Shown here in pieces: positions 7,075-16,330 of a DNA stretch of 20,030 nt (position 1 is its first letter; the number at the start of each line of letters is the position of its first letter). Under the pieces are notes generated by a model, which did no database searches, had not been told where the DNA came from, and was given only the letters and a program-made list of their open reading frames with translations. This stretch comes from CAYLYM01 sp964387645 (GTDB lineage Bacteria; Calditrichota; Calditrichia; RBG-13-44-9). The DNA lies in NCBI GenBank assembly GCA_964387645.1, contig CAYLYM010000072.1, positions 1 to 20,030 of the forward strand, written 5' to 3'. Made by a program: the position numbers and the translations under genes.

Positions 7075-9453
7075 ATGAAAGTAATTTTCTTTATTACCAT
7101 ATTCGTTGTTATTTTCCAGATATCTATTTTACCAGGTCTGGCTGTCGATTTTTATTGGGAAGTTATTACTACTTTCAACAATGTTACAGACATACAAATT
7201 CAAAATGATACATTATATGCAGCCACCACAGGTGGATTTCTAATTTATGATATAAATGACCAACAACACATTACCTTTAATGCAGAAGATGGACTAAGTG
7301 ATAACAATTTTACTACTCTTACTCTTTCCAACAAAGATATTGTTATCCTGGGGACACAAAGCGGAGTTCTTACTTTTTTTAATAAAAAGAAAAACACTTT
7401 TACAGAAGATTTTCGATTACAAGGCAACGAGATTCGTTCATTATTCGTTGTCGATGATACCTTGTGGGTGGTGAGTTCAACTCTGGTTGCTGTTTATCTT
7501 TTTGAACCAGAAAAACAAGTTTTTCAATTCAGGGATTTTTACAATAATTTCAGTCGTACTTTCAAAAAATTTCAACAGGTGGTTTACTTCGATCATAAAA
7601 TTTGGATCGCCAGTGATAATGGCGTCTTTTACGCACCTGGTAATTTTCTTCGCTTCAACTTAAAATCCGCCGATACCTGGCAATATCTCACCACCGCAGA
7701 TGGCCTACCTACCAATTCCATTCTTTCTCTAAATTATACTGAAAATGCTCTGCTACTGGGAACAACCAGCGGATTAGCTATTTTTAATAAACATGGTACC
7801 CTAAGAACTCTCTCAGGATTATCAAATGCATCGATTTACCAAATCATTGTTCATCAGGGAGAAGTTTACGTGACTGACGGCGATGCCATATACAAATTAG
7901 AATCGGACGTATTTAAAAAAATTGTACAATATACCCCCAAACTACTCAATGATTTCGCACTGGATGAAATGAACAATATTTGGGGAGCTATTAATGAGGG
8001 AGGATTATACAATTTTTCAAAAAACAAAAAAATCTGGTTTAACGGACCGACAGATAACAGCCTGGGCAAAATAGTGTTAAATAGTCGTGGTGAATTATGG
8101 GTATTATCCGGCACTTTTGGTGATCAACGCAGAAAAGGATTCTCTGTTCTTTTCCCGGATGGTAAATGGAAAAATTATCGCTACTTAGGAGATTGGGCAC
8201 GAACTTCAAACGCTGACGCCATCATGGAAGACCAGAGTGGGAATATGTGGATCGGTTCCTGGAATGGCGGGCTCATCATTATAGATCCTGATTTTAATTT
8301 CTATCATTTTAATAATTACACCACTCCTGGGAAGTTATGGGTGTCTTCTGAAGACGGAGAAGATACCTTATCGTTTTCACCTCCTGATTCGGTGAGAAAT
8401 TTTTTTTCCTACACGCGAGGATTTCCAGAATTGTTGGTGATCACAGATATATTATTGGACCATTTCCGCCAGAGTATCTGGGTATCGGCTTTAACTGTCC
8501 AAAGCGGTAAACCGATTATTCAATTCAATCGAACAGAATTTAGCAAAGCTGCCTTCGATCAGCAAAATTGGACATACTGGGATATCCCCGATGGCCTTGG
8601 TGTACTAAACGATCAGGTAGCTGATCTCACCACGGATATTTTTGGCAACCTCTGGATCGGTACCCAAAAATCTGGGGTGGTTTTCATGCGATTCGATGAA
8701 AACGGGAATATTTCCTGGTCTGATATAAAAGAATCGGATAACCTGAAAAATCCAGAATGTTGGGCTATAGCCGGCGATCTGGACGGATATGTCTGGATTG
8801 GCACTCACGGCGGATTAAATGCCTACTTCAACGGCCAGATTTTTGATTTCCGCGAAGATTATCAGCCCATCGGCTTGTGGATTAATGAAATTTTTGTTGA
8901 TTCAGAAAATAACAAATGGTTCGCAACAGACAAGGGTTTAAGTCTTTTACGTGCCAGCGGATCTCCCTGGGATCCAAAAAGCTGGGTGCATTTCGTACCT
9001 AAATCCAGCGAATTTTTTGGAGAAAATATCTATCATACAAATCTGCCTTCCGAGGAAATCCGGAGTGTTTTTGTGGATGACCAGACCGGGGATGTTTATT
9101 GCGGTACCGAAGGGGGATTGGCCATTCTGCGTAGCAATCCTTTCACCACTCCGTTGCCGGAATTAGATAAAGTAAAAGCCGGACCCAACCCGCTTGTCAT
9201 CGGCGATCATTTAAACAACTTTTTACATTTCTGGAACCTGACCAGGCGTAGTCGTATTAAAATTCTCACCGCCTCCGGGAAACTGGTTCGGACTCTGGAT
9301 TTCGGAGAAGATAGCGAAATTCTGGGTAGCTTTGCCATGTGGGATGGCCGAAATGAAGACGGCCGTCTGGTTTCCACCGGCGTTTACATCTATTTGATTC
9401 AAGATGAAGAGGGGCATTCGACCGCTGGAAAAGTGGTGGTCATCAGAGAATAA
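7075..9453 (+). CDS. Secreted propeller-repeat protein with T9SS/FlgD-like C-terminal domain
   Basis: A 792-residue exported protein. Residues 1-23 form a clear signal peptide (MKVIFF, hydrophobic core, PGLAVD). The body (about 30-690) is a series of two-component-regulator-type propeller blades, seen as recurring W/Y-IGT-x-GL or LGT-x-SG cores: ILGTQSGVLTF, LLGTTSGLAIF, MWIGSWNGGLIII, LWIGTQKSGVVF, VWIGTHGGLNAY, KWFATDKGLSLL and VYCGTEGGLAIL. DGL-x-N linkers (EDGLSDN, ADGLPTN) separate blades. The final 100 residues read GPNP, then RIKILTASGKLVRTL, WDGRNEDGRLVSTGVYIY and AGKVVVI, the pattern of FlgD-like Ig folds used as type IX secretion sorting domains. I infer a cell-surface or released sensor-like protein. 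There is no kinase domain, so it is not a hybrid sensor. The partner and ligand are unknown. No ribosome binding site precedes the ATG. Confidence 0.85.
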   Translation: MKVIFFITIFVVIFQISILPGLAVDFYWEVITTFNNVTDIQIQNDTLYAATTGGFLIYDINDQQHITFNAEDGLSDNNFTTLTLSNKDIVILGTQSGVLTFFNKKKNTFTEDFRLQGNEIRSLFVVDDTLWVVSSTLVAVYLFEPEKQVFQFRDFYNNFSRTFKKFQQVVYFDHKIWIASDNGVFYAPGNFLRFNLKSADTWQYLTTADGLPTNSILSLNYTENALLLGTTSGLAIFNKHGTLRTLSGLSNASIYQIIVHQGEVYVTDGDAIYKLESDVFKKIVQYTPKLLNDFALDEMNNIWGAINEGGLYNFSKNKKIWFNGPTDNSLGKIVLNSRGELWVLSGTFGDQRRKGFSVLFPDGKWKNYRYLGDWARTSNADAIMEDQSGNMWIGSWNGGLIIIDPDFNFYHFNNYTTPGKLWVSSEDGEDTLSFSPPDSVRNFFSYTRGFPELLVITDILLDHFRQSIWVSALTVQSGKPIIQFNRTEFSKAAFDQQNWTYWDIPDGLGVLNDQVADLTTDIFGNLWIGTQKSGVVFMRFDENGNISWSDIKESDNLKNPECWAIAGDLDGYVWIGTHGGLNAYFNGQIFDFREDYQPIGLWINEIFVDSENNKWFATDKGLSLLRASGSPWDPKSWVHFVPKSSEFFGENIYHTNLPSEEIRSVFVDDQTGDVYCGTEGGLAILRSNPFTTPLPELDKVKAGPNPLVIGDHLNNFLHFWNLTRRSRIKILTASGKLVRTLDFGEDSEILGSFAMWDGRNEDGRLVSTGVYIYLIQDEEGHSTAGKVVVIRE

Positions 9454-9661
9454 ATTTTCTTCAATTTGGATTCACTTTCTCAAATATTATTCCAAACGTC
9501 TCTAGAACATTCCTTCGTGGATTTCTGATTAGATTGAAACATTACTTGTAAAAATCAAACTCCCATCATTAAATTGCTTTTTTAATAAATTTCGGAAAAC
9601 GTTTCTTAAAATAAATGAATTTTCACTCAATCAATTGATTTTTCGGTTAGTTAGCTTTCTC

Positions 9662-10894
9662 ATGAAGAGAGAAATGATTACAAATAAAGATTATCAGAAA
9701 TCATTACTTATTATACTCGTATTCCTTCTTATTTTCGAAAGCATCCTTATTTTAATTTCCGGCCTGGATCGTCCATACTGGGGAGATGAAGTTCACTTTG
9801 TCAGAACGATAAAAGAATTCGGCCAGGGTATTACCTTAGATCGGCTAAAACATTACAATGAAATGTCTACCCCCCTGCCCTTTATAGTATATGCCTTATG
9901 GGGACGACTATGGGGATTCGAGATCGAAAATTTGAGAGTTTTATCGCTTCTTATTGCTACCATCACATATTTGCTCTTTCATTTCCTTGTTTTTAACATT
10001 TTTAGAAATTCTAAAACGGCTTTTTGGCTTACTGTTTTCCTCATCATTCAGCCTTACATGATTGGCTTAAGCTTTTTTGTGTTTACAGACATGTTAACCA
10101 TGCTTTTTCTCCTCCTGGGACTACTGGCCCTGATAAAACAAAATCCCTGGTTATGGACGCTTTCCAGCGCTGGTGGCCTATTATGTCGACAATATTTCAT
10201 ATTTTTCACTTTGGCGGCGGGTATCTATTTCACAACCAAATTACTCGTAGAGAAAGACAAATCTACAAGCAAAATGATTATTTCTACAACTTTAAGTTTG
10301 ATCCCCCTTCTCATACTCATTCTCTTGTGGAAAGGATTGAGTCCTGAAAACAGCCGAAAAGAACTCTACTTAAAAGATGGCCTTTTCTTCCATCCAGAGT
10401 ATTTAACACTCTATATCTGCTTATTCTTCGTTTATCTTTTCCCCATTATTCTACAGAATTGGAAAAATTACTATAGTCATCTCAAACTCCTCATTATTTT
10501 CTTATTCATTTCGGGAGTTTATTTCATATTTCCTGTGGAAGCGTCACAGCCTGCCAAAGCGGTTCATGTTGATACAGTAGGTTTATTCCATCGATTTATT
10601 CGCCTTATCTTAGGAGAAAAATTTGAACATATCATCTTTTTTATCGCTTTCTGGTTAAGCCTTCCGGTGTTATATAGAATTTTACAGGATGGTTACCAAA
10701 GATGGCAAAGGCGGCAACTGGACTTTGGGCTGCTGCTGGATTTAAGCATCGTGCTATTTCTCATCATCATGCCATTTTCGTACGTGGTGTGGGAGAAATA
10801 TTTTATTCCGATCATTCCCATTGCAGCCCTCCAGATGATATGGAGTCGAAAATATCCTTTAATGAATTCCTCCATTCCGAAATTGCAAATTTAA
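9662..10894 (+). CDS. ALG10/DIE2-like polytopic GT-C glycosyltransferase
   Basis: A membrane protein of about 410 residues with some ten hydrophobic segments. It is a GT-C-type enzyme that should use a polyprenyl-phosphate sugar on the outer face of the inner membrane. The first loop has RPYWGDEVHF (37-46), the acidic GT-C motif. Further landmarks run in the order seen in eukaryotic ALG10: STPLP (69-73), LRVLSLLIA (91-99), FFVFTDMLTMLFLLL (138-152), GGLLCRQYFIFF (171-182) for the eukaryotic FRQTNI motif, and WEKYFIPIIP near the C-terminus for EFRYFILPY. The acceptor is unknown. The frame opens with TTG at 9635, but ATG at 9662 or 9674 (AAGAGAG upstream) is more likely. A DPM1-like sugar-phosphate synthase follows 104 bp later. 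It could be described simply as a GT39-like transferase. Confidence 0.75.
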   Translation: MKREMITNKDYQKSLLIILVFLLIFESILILISGLDRPYWGDEVHFVRTIKEFGQGITLDRLKHYNEMSTPLPFIVYALWGRLWGFEIENLRVLSLLIATITYLLFHFLVFNIFRNSKTAFWLTVFLIIQPYMIGLSFFVFTDMLTMLFLLLGLLALIKQNPWLWTLSSAGGLLCRQYFIFFTLAAGIYFTTKLLVEKDKSTSKMIISTTLSLIPLLILILLWKGLSPENSRKELYLKDGLFFHPEYLTLYICLFFVYLFPIILQNWKNYYSHLKLLIIFLFISGVYFIFPVEASQPAKAVHVDTVGLFHRFIRLILGEKFEHIIFFIAFWLSLPVLYRILQDGYQRWQRRQLDFGLLLDLSIVLFLIIMPFSYVVWEKYFIPIIPIAALQMIWSRKYPLMNSSIPKLQI

Positions 10895-10998
10895 TATAAA
10901 AAAGATGATCATCACCGAATTATTCAAAAATCAGGCAAAACAAAACGCTAAAAGAATAGTACTAAAATTTGGATGCTTAAGTAAATGCAGGGAATCCC

Positions 10999-11694
10999 AT
11001 GAAATTATCCATTGTTGTTCCGGTATATAACGAGAAGTTCTTCATTAAAGAAATTGTCCAACGAATTTTACAAGCTGACATTCATCCAGTTGAAAAAGAG
11101 ATTATCATCGTGGACGATGGTTCAACGGATGGTACCAGGGAAATCTTAAAAAATGAGATTGAACCGCTGGTAAACAAGGTCATCTACAAAGAAAAAAATC
11201 AGGGAAAAGGAGCGGCATTACGTACCGGTTTCGCTCACGTCACAGGAGACGTGGTAGTCGTCCAGGACGCTGATCTGGAATACGATCCGGCAGAATATCG
11301 CAAGTTATTACAACCCATTTTAGATGGCAAAGCTGATGTCGTTTACGGATCCCGCTTTGTGGGTAGCGAACCTCACCGGGTGCTTTTGTTCTGGCATTAC
11401 GTGGGAAATAATTTAATTACTTTTCTATCGAATATGTTCACCAACCTGAATTTAACCGACATGGAGACCTGTTACAAGATGTTTCGCAGGGAGGTAATCG
11501 AATCCATCATCATTGAGCAGAACCGTTTCGGTTTTGAGCCTGAAATTACGGCAAAAATTGCCAAAGGAAATTGGCGGATTTATGAAGTGGGCATATCTTA
11601 CGCAGGACGAAGCTATGCAGAGGGTAAAAAGATTACCTGGAAAGATGGACTCCATGCTATCTGGTGTATTCTTAAGTACAATATTTTCAAATGA
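10999..11694 (+). CDS. Family 2 glycosyltransferase, DPM1/ALG5-like polyprenyl-phosphate sugar synthase
   Basis: A 231-residue GT-A enzyme expected to transfer mannose or glucose from a nucleotide sugar to a polyprenyl phosphate at the cytoplasmic face. It shows SIVVPVYNE (4-12), IIIVDDGSTDGT (35-46), KNQGKGAALRTGF (67-79) and the metal-binding QDADLEYDP (89-97) typical of DPM1-type enzymes. YGSRF, the METCYKMFR segment and the C-terminal GRSYAEGKKI stretch also fit this group. There is no C-terminal membrane segment, unlike GtrB or YkcC forms, so it should be soluble or peripheral. AGGGA precedes ATG 10999. The preceding gene is a GT-C enzyme that needs just such a lipid-linked donor, so the two probably work in series. 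Whether the sugar is glucose or mannose cannot be read from the sequence. Confidence 0.88.
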   Translation: MKLSIVVPVYNEKFFIKEIVQRILQADIHPVEKEIIIVDDGSTDGTREILKNEIEPLVNKVIYKEKNQGKGAALRTGFAHVTGDVVVVQDADLEYDPAEYRKLLQPILDGKADVVYGSRFVGSEPHRVLLFWHYVGNNLITFLSNMFTNLNLTDMETCYKMFRREVIESIIIEQNRFGFEPEITAKIAKGNWRIYEVGISYAGRSYAEGKKITWKDGLHAIWCILKYNIFK

Positions 11695-11882
11695 GTAGAG
11701 TCGTAGACATTACCTGCCAAAACTATTTTACAGCATAGAAAGGAAAATCTTACTTATGTACAAAAAGAATTTGAATATCAAGAATCAATCAATGCACTTC
11801 CAGATAAACCTTCGCAAAAACTCTACACTTGATAATTCCTTATTAAAATCATTAAATTTTAACGATAAAAATTTTTAACAAT

Positions 11883-13598
11883 ATGCTGAAACACATACAC
11901 ATAAGAGACTTTGCTCTGGCGCAGAATTTAGCGATTGAATTTGAACCGGGGCTCAACATCATCACTGGAGAGACTGGAACGGGTAAATCCATTATCGTGG
12001 GTGCCATTTCGGCCGTTTTGGGTGGAAGAGTTTACACGGAAGTTGTGCGTACCGGAGCTGAAAAAGCCGTTGTAGAAGCCATTTTCGATATCAGCCAATT
12101 GCCTCATGTTAAAGAATTATTGAAATCTAAAGGATTAGAGAACAACCACGAGCTTTTCTTAAGACGCGAAATCCAGGTAAAAGGAAGCACACGCGCTTTT
12201 GTGAACGATATGCCAGTAACTATTACAACGTTGGCCGAGATTGGGGATCTTCTGGTCGACATCCACGGGCAGAATGAACATCAGACATTATTGCGAAAAG
12301 ATACTCATCGATACTTTTTGGATGCCTTTGGTCAGCTTGATTCGCTCTTGCGAGAAACGGCTGAGGCCTATCGGCGCCTGAAAAAGGCCGAACAGGAGTT
12401 AAAAGATCTGGAAAGAAAACAAAAAGAATTAGATGAAAAATACGAACTTTACCAATTCCAGAGAGAAGAGATTGATAAAGCTCAACTCAGAATAGGTGAG
12501 GAAGAAGATTTAATTGCAGAAAGGAATATTCTGGCAAACGCCGAAAGAATTTTTGAACTTTCTTCAGAATTCAATCAGTTGGTAAGTAGCAATGAAAATT
12601 TCAATCTGCAAGAATTGCTCGGACAGGCTTTGCATATTTTGCGGGAATTGGCTGGTTACTCGGATGCACTGAACAGCTTGTACCAGGAGTTTTCATCTGC
12701 CAAAATTGTAGTGGAAGAAGCAGATCGTACAGTGGAAGAGTTTAAAAGCCGACTGGAATTTGACCCTGCTCGCCTTGAAGCTATTGAAGAAAGACTTGAA
12801 ATCGTTTCCCGGTTGAAGAAAAAATATGGCGATTCCATCAAAGAAATTCTGGAATATCGGGAGAGAATAGAGGCTGAATTACAACTGAAAGAGAATTACG
12901 ATTTTGAATTAGTCAAACTTAATCAGGCCTACCAGGATGCCCGGAGCGCATTTGCGAAATCAGCTTTAAAACTCTCCCAGGCTCGAAAGAAAGTAGCTCA
13001 GGAACTCGAGAAAGCAGTTATCCAACAGCTTAACCAGATTGGTATGCCCAAAACAAGATTTAAGGTGCATTTTGAATGGATAGAAGACGAATCGGGAATC
13101 TTTGACCATGATGGCCAACATTATTATGCCGACGAACAGGGCGTGGATCAAATCGAATTTTTTATATCTCCCAATCCAGGAGAAGATTTTAAGCCATTGG
13201 CCAAAATTGCCTCTGGCGGAGAGATATCCCGCATTATGTTAGCCCTTAAAAATATTCTTGCCGACATTGATCGGATTCCACTGCTTATCTTCGATGAAAT
13301 AGACACGGGCGTTTCTGGACGAATTGCTCTGGCCGTTGGAAAGAGTATTCAAAAATTAGAATCATCCCATCAAGTTATTTGCATAACACATTTGCCTCAA
13401 ATTGCATCGTTTGGAAATAGTCATTATCGAGTGGAGAAATTTGAAAAGGATGGCCGGACATTCACTCAAATTAAGCCACTTGACGAGGATGAGCGGATTG
13501 AGGAGATTGCTAAACTAATTGGGGGTGAGAAATTGAGTAATGATATGCTGAAAAGCGCCCAACAATTGCTCAGAGAAGCACGGTTATCAAGATCATAG
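11883..13598 (+). CDS. recN: DNA repair ATPase RecN
   Basis: A 571-residue SMC-like ATPase used in recombinational repair of double-strand breaks. The N-terminal ATPase half has the Walker A GETGTGKS (29-36) and the RecN-typical LLVDIHGQNEHQTLL (123-137). Residues about 155-375 are rich in E, K and L with heptad patterns, forming the coiled-coil arms. The C-terminal half has the ABC signature ASGGEISRIMLALK (443-456), Walker B LLIFDEIDTGVSGR (467-480) and the H-loop ITHLPQIA (501-508). Length is normal for RecN (about 550-570). No clear ribosome binding site precedes ATG 11883; the 188-bp spacer upstream is A+T-rich and should hold the promoter. No LexA-type box was recognised. murA follows after 59 bp and may share the transcript. 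Confidence 0.96.
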   Translation: MLKHIHIRDFALAQNLAIEFEPGLNIITGETGTGKSIIVGAISAVLGGRVYTEVVRTGAEKAVVEAIFDISQLPHVKELLKSKGLENNHELFLRREIQVKGSTRAFVNDMPVTITTLAEIGDLLVDIHGQNEHQTLLRKDTHRYFLDAFGQLDSLLRETAEAYRRLKKAEQELKDLERKQKELDEKYELYQFQREEIDKAQLRIGEEEDLIAERNILANAERIFELSSEFNQLVSSNENFNLQELLGQALHILRELAGYSDALNSLYQEFSSAKIVVEEADRTVEEFKSRLEFDPARLEAIEERLEIVSRLKKKYGDSIKEILEYRERIEAELQLKENYDFELVKLNQAYQDARSAFAKSALKLSQARKKVAQELEKAVIQQLNQIGMPKTRFKVHFEWIEDESGIFDHDGQHYYADEQGVDQIEFFISPNPGEDFKPLAKIASGGEISRIMLALKNILADIDRIPLLIFDEIDTGVSGRIALAVGKSIQKLESSHQVICITHLPQIASFGNSHYRVEKFEKDGRTFTQIKPLDEDERIEEIAKLIGGEKLSNDMLKSAQQLLREARLSRS

Positions 13599-13657
13599 AG
13601 CAGTGAAAAATGGTATTATTTTAATGGAAATGTTAAAAAGAATTTCAGGAGAACAAT

Positions 13658-14920
13658 TTGGACAAGTTTATTATTGAAGGCGGCCGGCCTTTGCAAGGGG
13701 AAGTGAAAATCAGCGGAGCCAAGAACGCTGCTCTCCCCATAATGGCTGCAACACTATTAGCGCCTGGCCGGTATCAAATCCACAATATACCCATTCTCCG
13801 CGATATCCGCACAATGGCCCACCTTTTAAGAATCATTGGGGCCAAGGTAGAGCTTATTGATCATTCCCTATACATAGACACCACTCTGGCCGATTTTCCT
13901 GAAGCCCCTTATGAACTGGTCAAGACAATGCGGGCTTCTATTTACGTGCTGGGACCTTTACTGGCACGTTTTAAGAAAGCTAAAGTGTCTCTTCCGGGTG
14001 GTTGCGCCTGGGGACCACGCCCCGTTGATTTACACATTAAGGGAATGAAAAAATTAGGTGCTCAGGTAAATTTGGAAAATGGTTATATTATCGCTTCCTG
14101 CAACACCCTGCGCGGCTCGCATATCTATCTGGACATAGCCAGTGTGGGAGCTACCGGCAATATCATGATGGCAGCAGCGCTGGCTGAAGGGAAAACCGTA
14201 ATTGAAAATGCCGCCAGCGAACCGGAGATTGTGGACCTTGGAAATTTCTTGCAGAAGATGGGTGCCCGAATTCAAGGGCTGGGAACACGGTTCATACAAA
14301 TTGAGGGCGTTCCCGGACTCCGGCCCGCTGATTATACCATTATCCCTGACCGAATCGAAGCCAGCACATTTCTGGCAGCCGGGTTGATTACTGGGGGTGA
14401 GTTAACCATCACCCACTGCCAACCCAATCAAATGATTGAAGTACTGGAAAAGTTGGTTGAGACAGGTGCGGATCTAAAAATTGAGAATACCCGCATCCAT
14501 ATTACTTCCAGCAATGGGATCGAACCGGTAAATGTCACGACAGCAGTTTACCCGGGATTTCCTACCGATATGCAAGCACAATGGATCGCGTTAATGACAC
14601 TGGCCAAAGGTAGCAGCGTAATAACGGATACTATTTTTCCTGACCGTTTTACGCATGTGCCCGAGCTAATGAGGTTAGGCGCCGATATTGTTATGAAAAA
14701 TAATTCTGCTTTCGTTCGCGGTGTCCACCAATTGAAAGGAGCCCCGGTAATGAGCACCGATTTGAGAGCTTCGGCTTCGCTGGTCTTAGCAGCCCTTGCC
14801 GCTAAGGGGCTGAGTGAAGTTCACCGAGTTTACCACATTGATCGTGGATACGAGAAAATCGAAGAAAAACTGCGTCAAGTTGGCGCCAAAATTGAAAGAG
14901 TGGACGATAGGAATGAATAA
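13658..14920 (+). CDS. murA: UDP-N-acetylglucosamine 1-carboxyvinyltransferase MurA
   Basis: A 420-residue enzyme that adds enolpyruvate from phosphoenolpyruvate to UDP-GlcNAc, the first committed step of peptidoglycan synthesis, in the cytoplasm. The start is TTG at 13658, set by AGGAGA at 13647-13652 and by the standard opening MDKFIIEGGRPLQGEVKISG. Active-site features are present: KNAALPIMAATLL (22-34) with Lys22/Asn23, MRASIYVLGPLLARF (91-105), and GGCAWGPRPVDLH (114-126) with Cys116, the residue that fosfomycin alkylates. The usual Ile/Val after CA is Trp here, a mild variation. FPTDMQAQ carries the catalytic aspartate. Peptidoglycan synthesis supports a walled bacterium. It is probably co-transcribed with recN. 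Confidence 0.97.
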   Translation: MDKFIIEGGRPLQGEVKISGAKNAALPIMAATLLAPGRYQIHNIPILRDIRTMAHLLRIIGAKVELIDHSLYIDTTLADFPEAPYELVKTMRASIYVLGPLLARFKKAKVSLPGGCAWGPRPVDLHIKGMKKLGAQVNLENGYIIASCNTLRGSHIYLDIASVGATGNIMMAAALAEGKTVIENAASEPEIVDLGNFLQKMGARIQGLGTRFIQIEGVPGLRPADYTIIPDRIEASTFLAAGLITGGELTITHCQPNQMIEVLEKLVETGADLKIENTRIHITSSNGIEPVNVTTAVYPGFPTDMQAQWIALMTLAKGSSVITDTIFPDRFTHVPELMRLGADIVMKNNSAFVRGVHQLKGAPVMSTDLRASASLVLAALAAKGLSEVHRVYHIDRGYEKIEEKLRQVGAKIERVDDRNE

Positions 14921-15053
14921 AAGTTTGTAAACTGTTCTTCAGATTCAATTCCCTGTAAACATGATTAGCTGAGAGGGTTAAAATTTTAGAACTTTTTCGG
15001 GTACGCCTCAAAGGATGTTAGAACCATCTGAATGTGTCAGGCTAAACCTAAAA

Positions 15054-16118
15054 TCAGGATTTCGGGAGGGGAAATTCTAGTCGCATACTCATCATTTCTT
15101 TACGTCCATTCAGTTGCAGATGACCCCGATTCAATTTTAAACAATAGGCCAGAAAAGCTGTATCGATTCCTTCAAATCTTTCCTGAGCGATTTTTATCCC
15201 ATTTCCTGAAAGCGAAAAAGGAAATCGATGATTTAAACCTTCCGGAATATGGAAATTCCCTAATAATTTGAGCGAAAAACCAACTATACCCTCATCAAAA
15301 AAGGTATTCACATGAAGAATATATTCCTGATCCTCATAAACAAATTGTCGGAAAAAATAGTAACATTCACTTAAAACCCCACTCAATGCCAAATAATACA
15401 TTTGAAATTGCGGAATATTTTGAGAATATTTTTCTTGAATTTCGATTTGATGCTTTAAAAATAAATCGGTATGTAAGAACCTGAGTTCTTCTTTTAATAA
15501 ACGATTGAGATTAATTTCAACTGGTTGAAAAAATCTTTCATTTACTAATTTAAAACTTAAATTTTCTATAATTTCTTGTAACTTAAACCCCATCTTGAGT
15601 AATTCATTAAATTCTTTTATTTGTTGATATTTGTATGTTAGTAATTCAATTCTACCTACCAGCGTTCCAAGAGGGCCGTTAATATTATGAATTAAACCTG
15701 GAAGAGCCCGGGCCAAAAACAGATTATATTTTTCAGTAGGGGGTATTTCTAACTTTTCCGTTTTTTCGGAAAGTTTCACAAAGGCGATTAATGATTTAAT
15801 CTGCCCTTTTTCTTTTTTTATACGAAAATAGGTTTCATAAGGGCCCGAAACCTGCTCATTCACATCACGCCAATAAAAATTCCGAATTAAAAAATCCTTT
15901 TGATGGAATTGCCCTAAAAATTGGGGGAGATTAAGATTATTTGGTTTTAAAAAATTATTTTCGAAAGAAAAAGATTCAATGCTGGTTTCATCAAATCCCA
16001 AGAAAGTATAATGGCAGGGATGTAAGTCTACTAACTTCCATGTGGAAGAAAAGAAAAGTAGATGTAATTCTGAAAAAGTTAAAAAATAATCCAATTGAGA
16101 AGTACCAAGTCCATTCAT
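15054..16118 (-). CDS. Histidine-kinase-like protein with H-box but no visible ATPase motifs
   Basis: A 354-residue protein. Residues about 10-120 look like a PAS-type sensor (beta-rich, ending YFRIKKEKGQIKSLIAFVKLSE). Residues 137-165 (ALPGLIHNINGPLG then TLVGRIELL) closely resemble a HisKA dimerisation helix, with His144 at the phospho-acceptor position and the HNINGPL variant of the H-box. A second helix follows (170-195). The remaining 150 residues occupy the place of an HATPase domain but lack the expected N-box asparagine (LSGVLSECYYFF stands there) and any DxGxG or GxGxG box. I therefore infer a degenerate kinase, perhaps a scaffold, phosphatase or phosphotransfer-like protein. No response regulator gene is nearby. 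It has no membrane segment. It converges with murA 133 bp away. Confidence 0.65.
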   Translation of the reverse strand: MNGLGTSQLDYFLTFSELHLLFFSSTWKLVDLHPCHYTFLGFDETSIESFSFENNFLKPNNLNLPQFLGQFHQKDFLIRNFYWRDVNEQVSGPYETYFRIKKEKGQIKSLIAFVKLSEKTEKLEIPPTEKYNLFLARALPGLIHNINGPLGTLVGRIELLTYKYQQIKEFNELLKMGFKLQEIIENLSFKLVNERFFQPVEINLNRLLKEELRFLHTDLFLKHQIEIQEKYSQNIPQFQMYYLALSGVLSECYYFFRQFVYEDQEYILHVNTFFDEGIVGFSLKLLGNFHIPEGLNHRFPFSLSGNGIKIAQERFEGIDTAFLAYCLKLNRGHLQLNGRKEMMSMRLEFPLPKS

Positions 16119-16330
16119 AAAATTATTCCATCCTTGTTAAAACATTTAAAACACCTAATCAATAAGAATTCAAATTTGGTTTTCAAAAATCTCCTTCTAA
16201 TCAAAACATATTTAAAATTAATTTGTCAATATACCATATTATTCACCCGATACAATTTACATAATAAATCCTATAAATCAAAAATCACTTTCTTAAATTT
16301 ATTTTTTCAATTTATCTTTTTTTCATACTA

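Noticed and set aside
10024..10347. Plus-strand frame of 107 residues inside the ALG10-like gene.
   Set aside because: It is rich in H, F and S in the pattern of an out-of-frame reading of a membrane protein gene, with no start signal.
15032..15271. Plus-strand frame of 79 residues near the murA end.
   Set aside because: It is antisense to the kinase-like gene, which has far better protein-like composition and family resemblance.
15054..16118. Calling this a normal two-component sensor kinase.
   Set aside because: The H-box is present but none of the nucleotide-binding motifs of the HATPase domain can be found.
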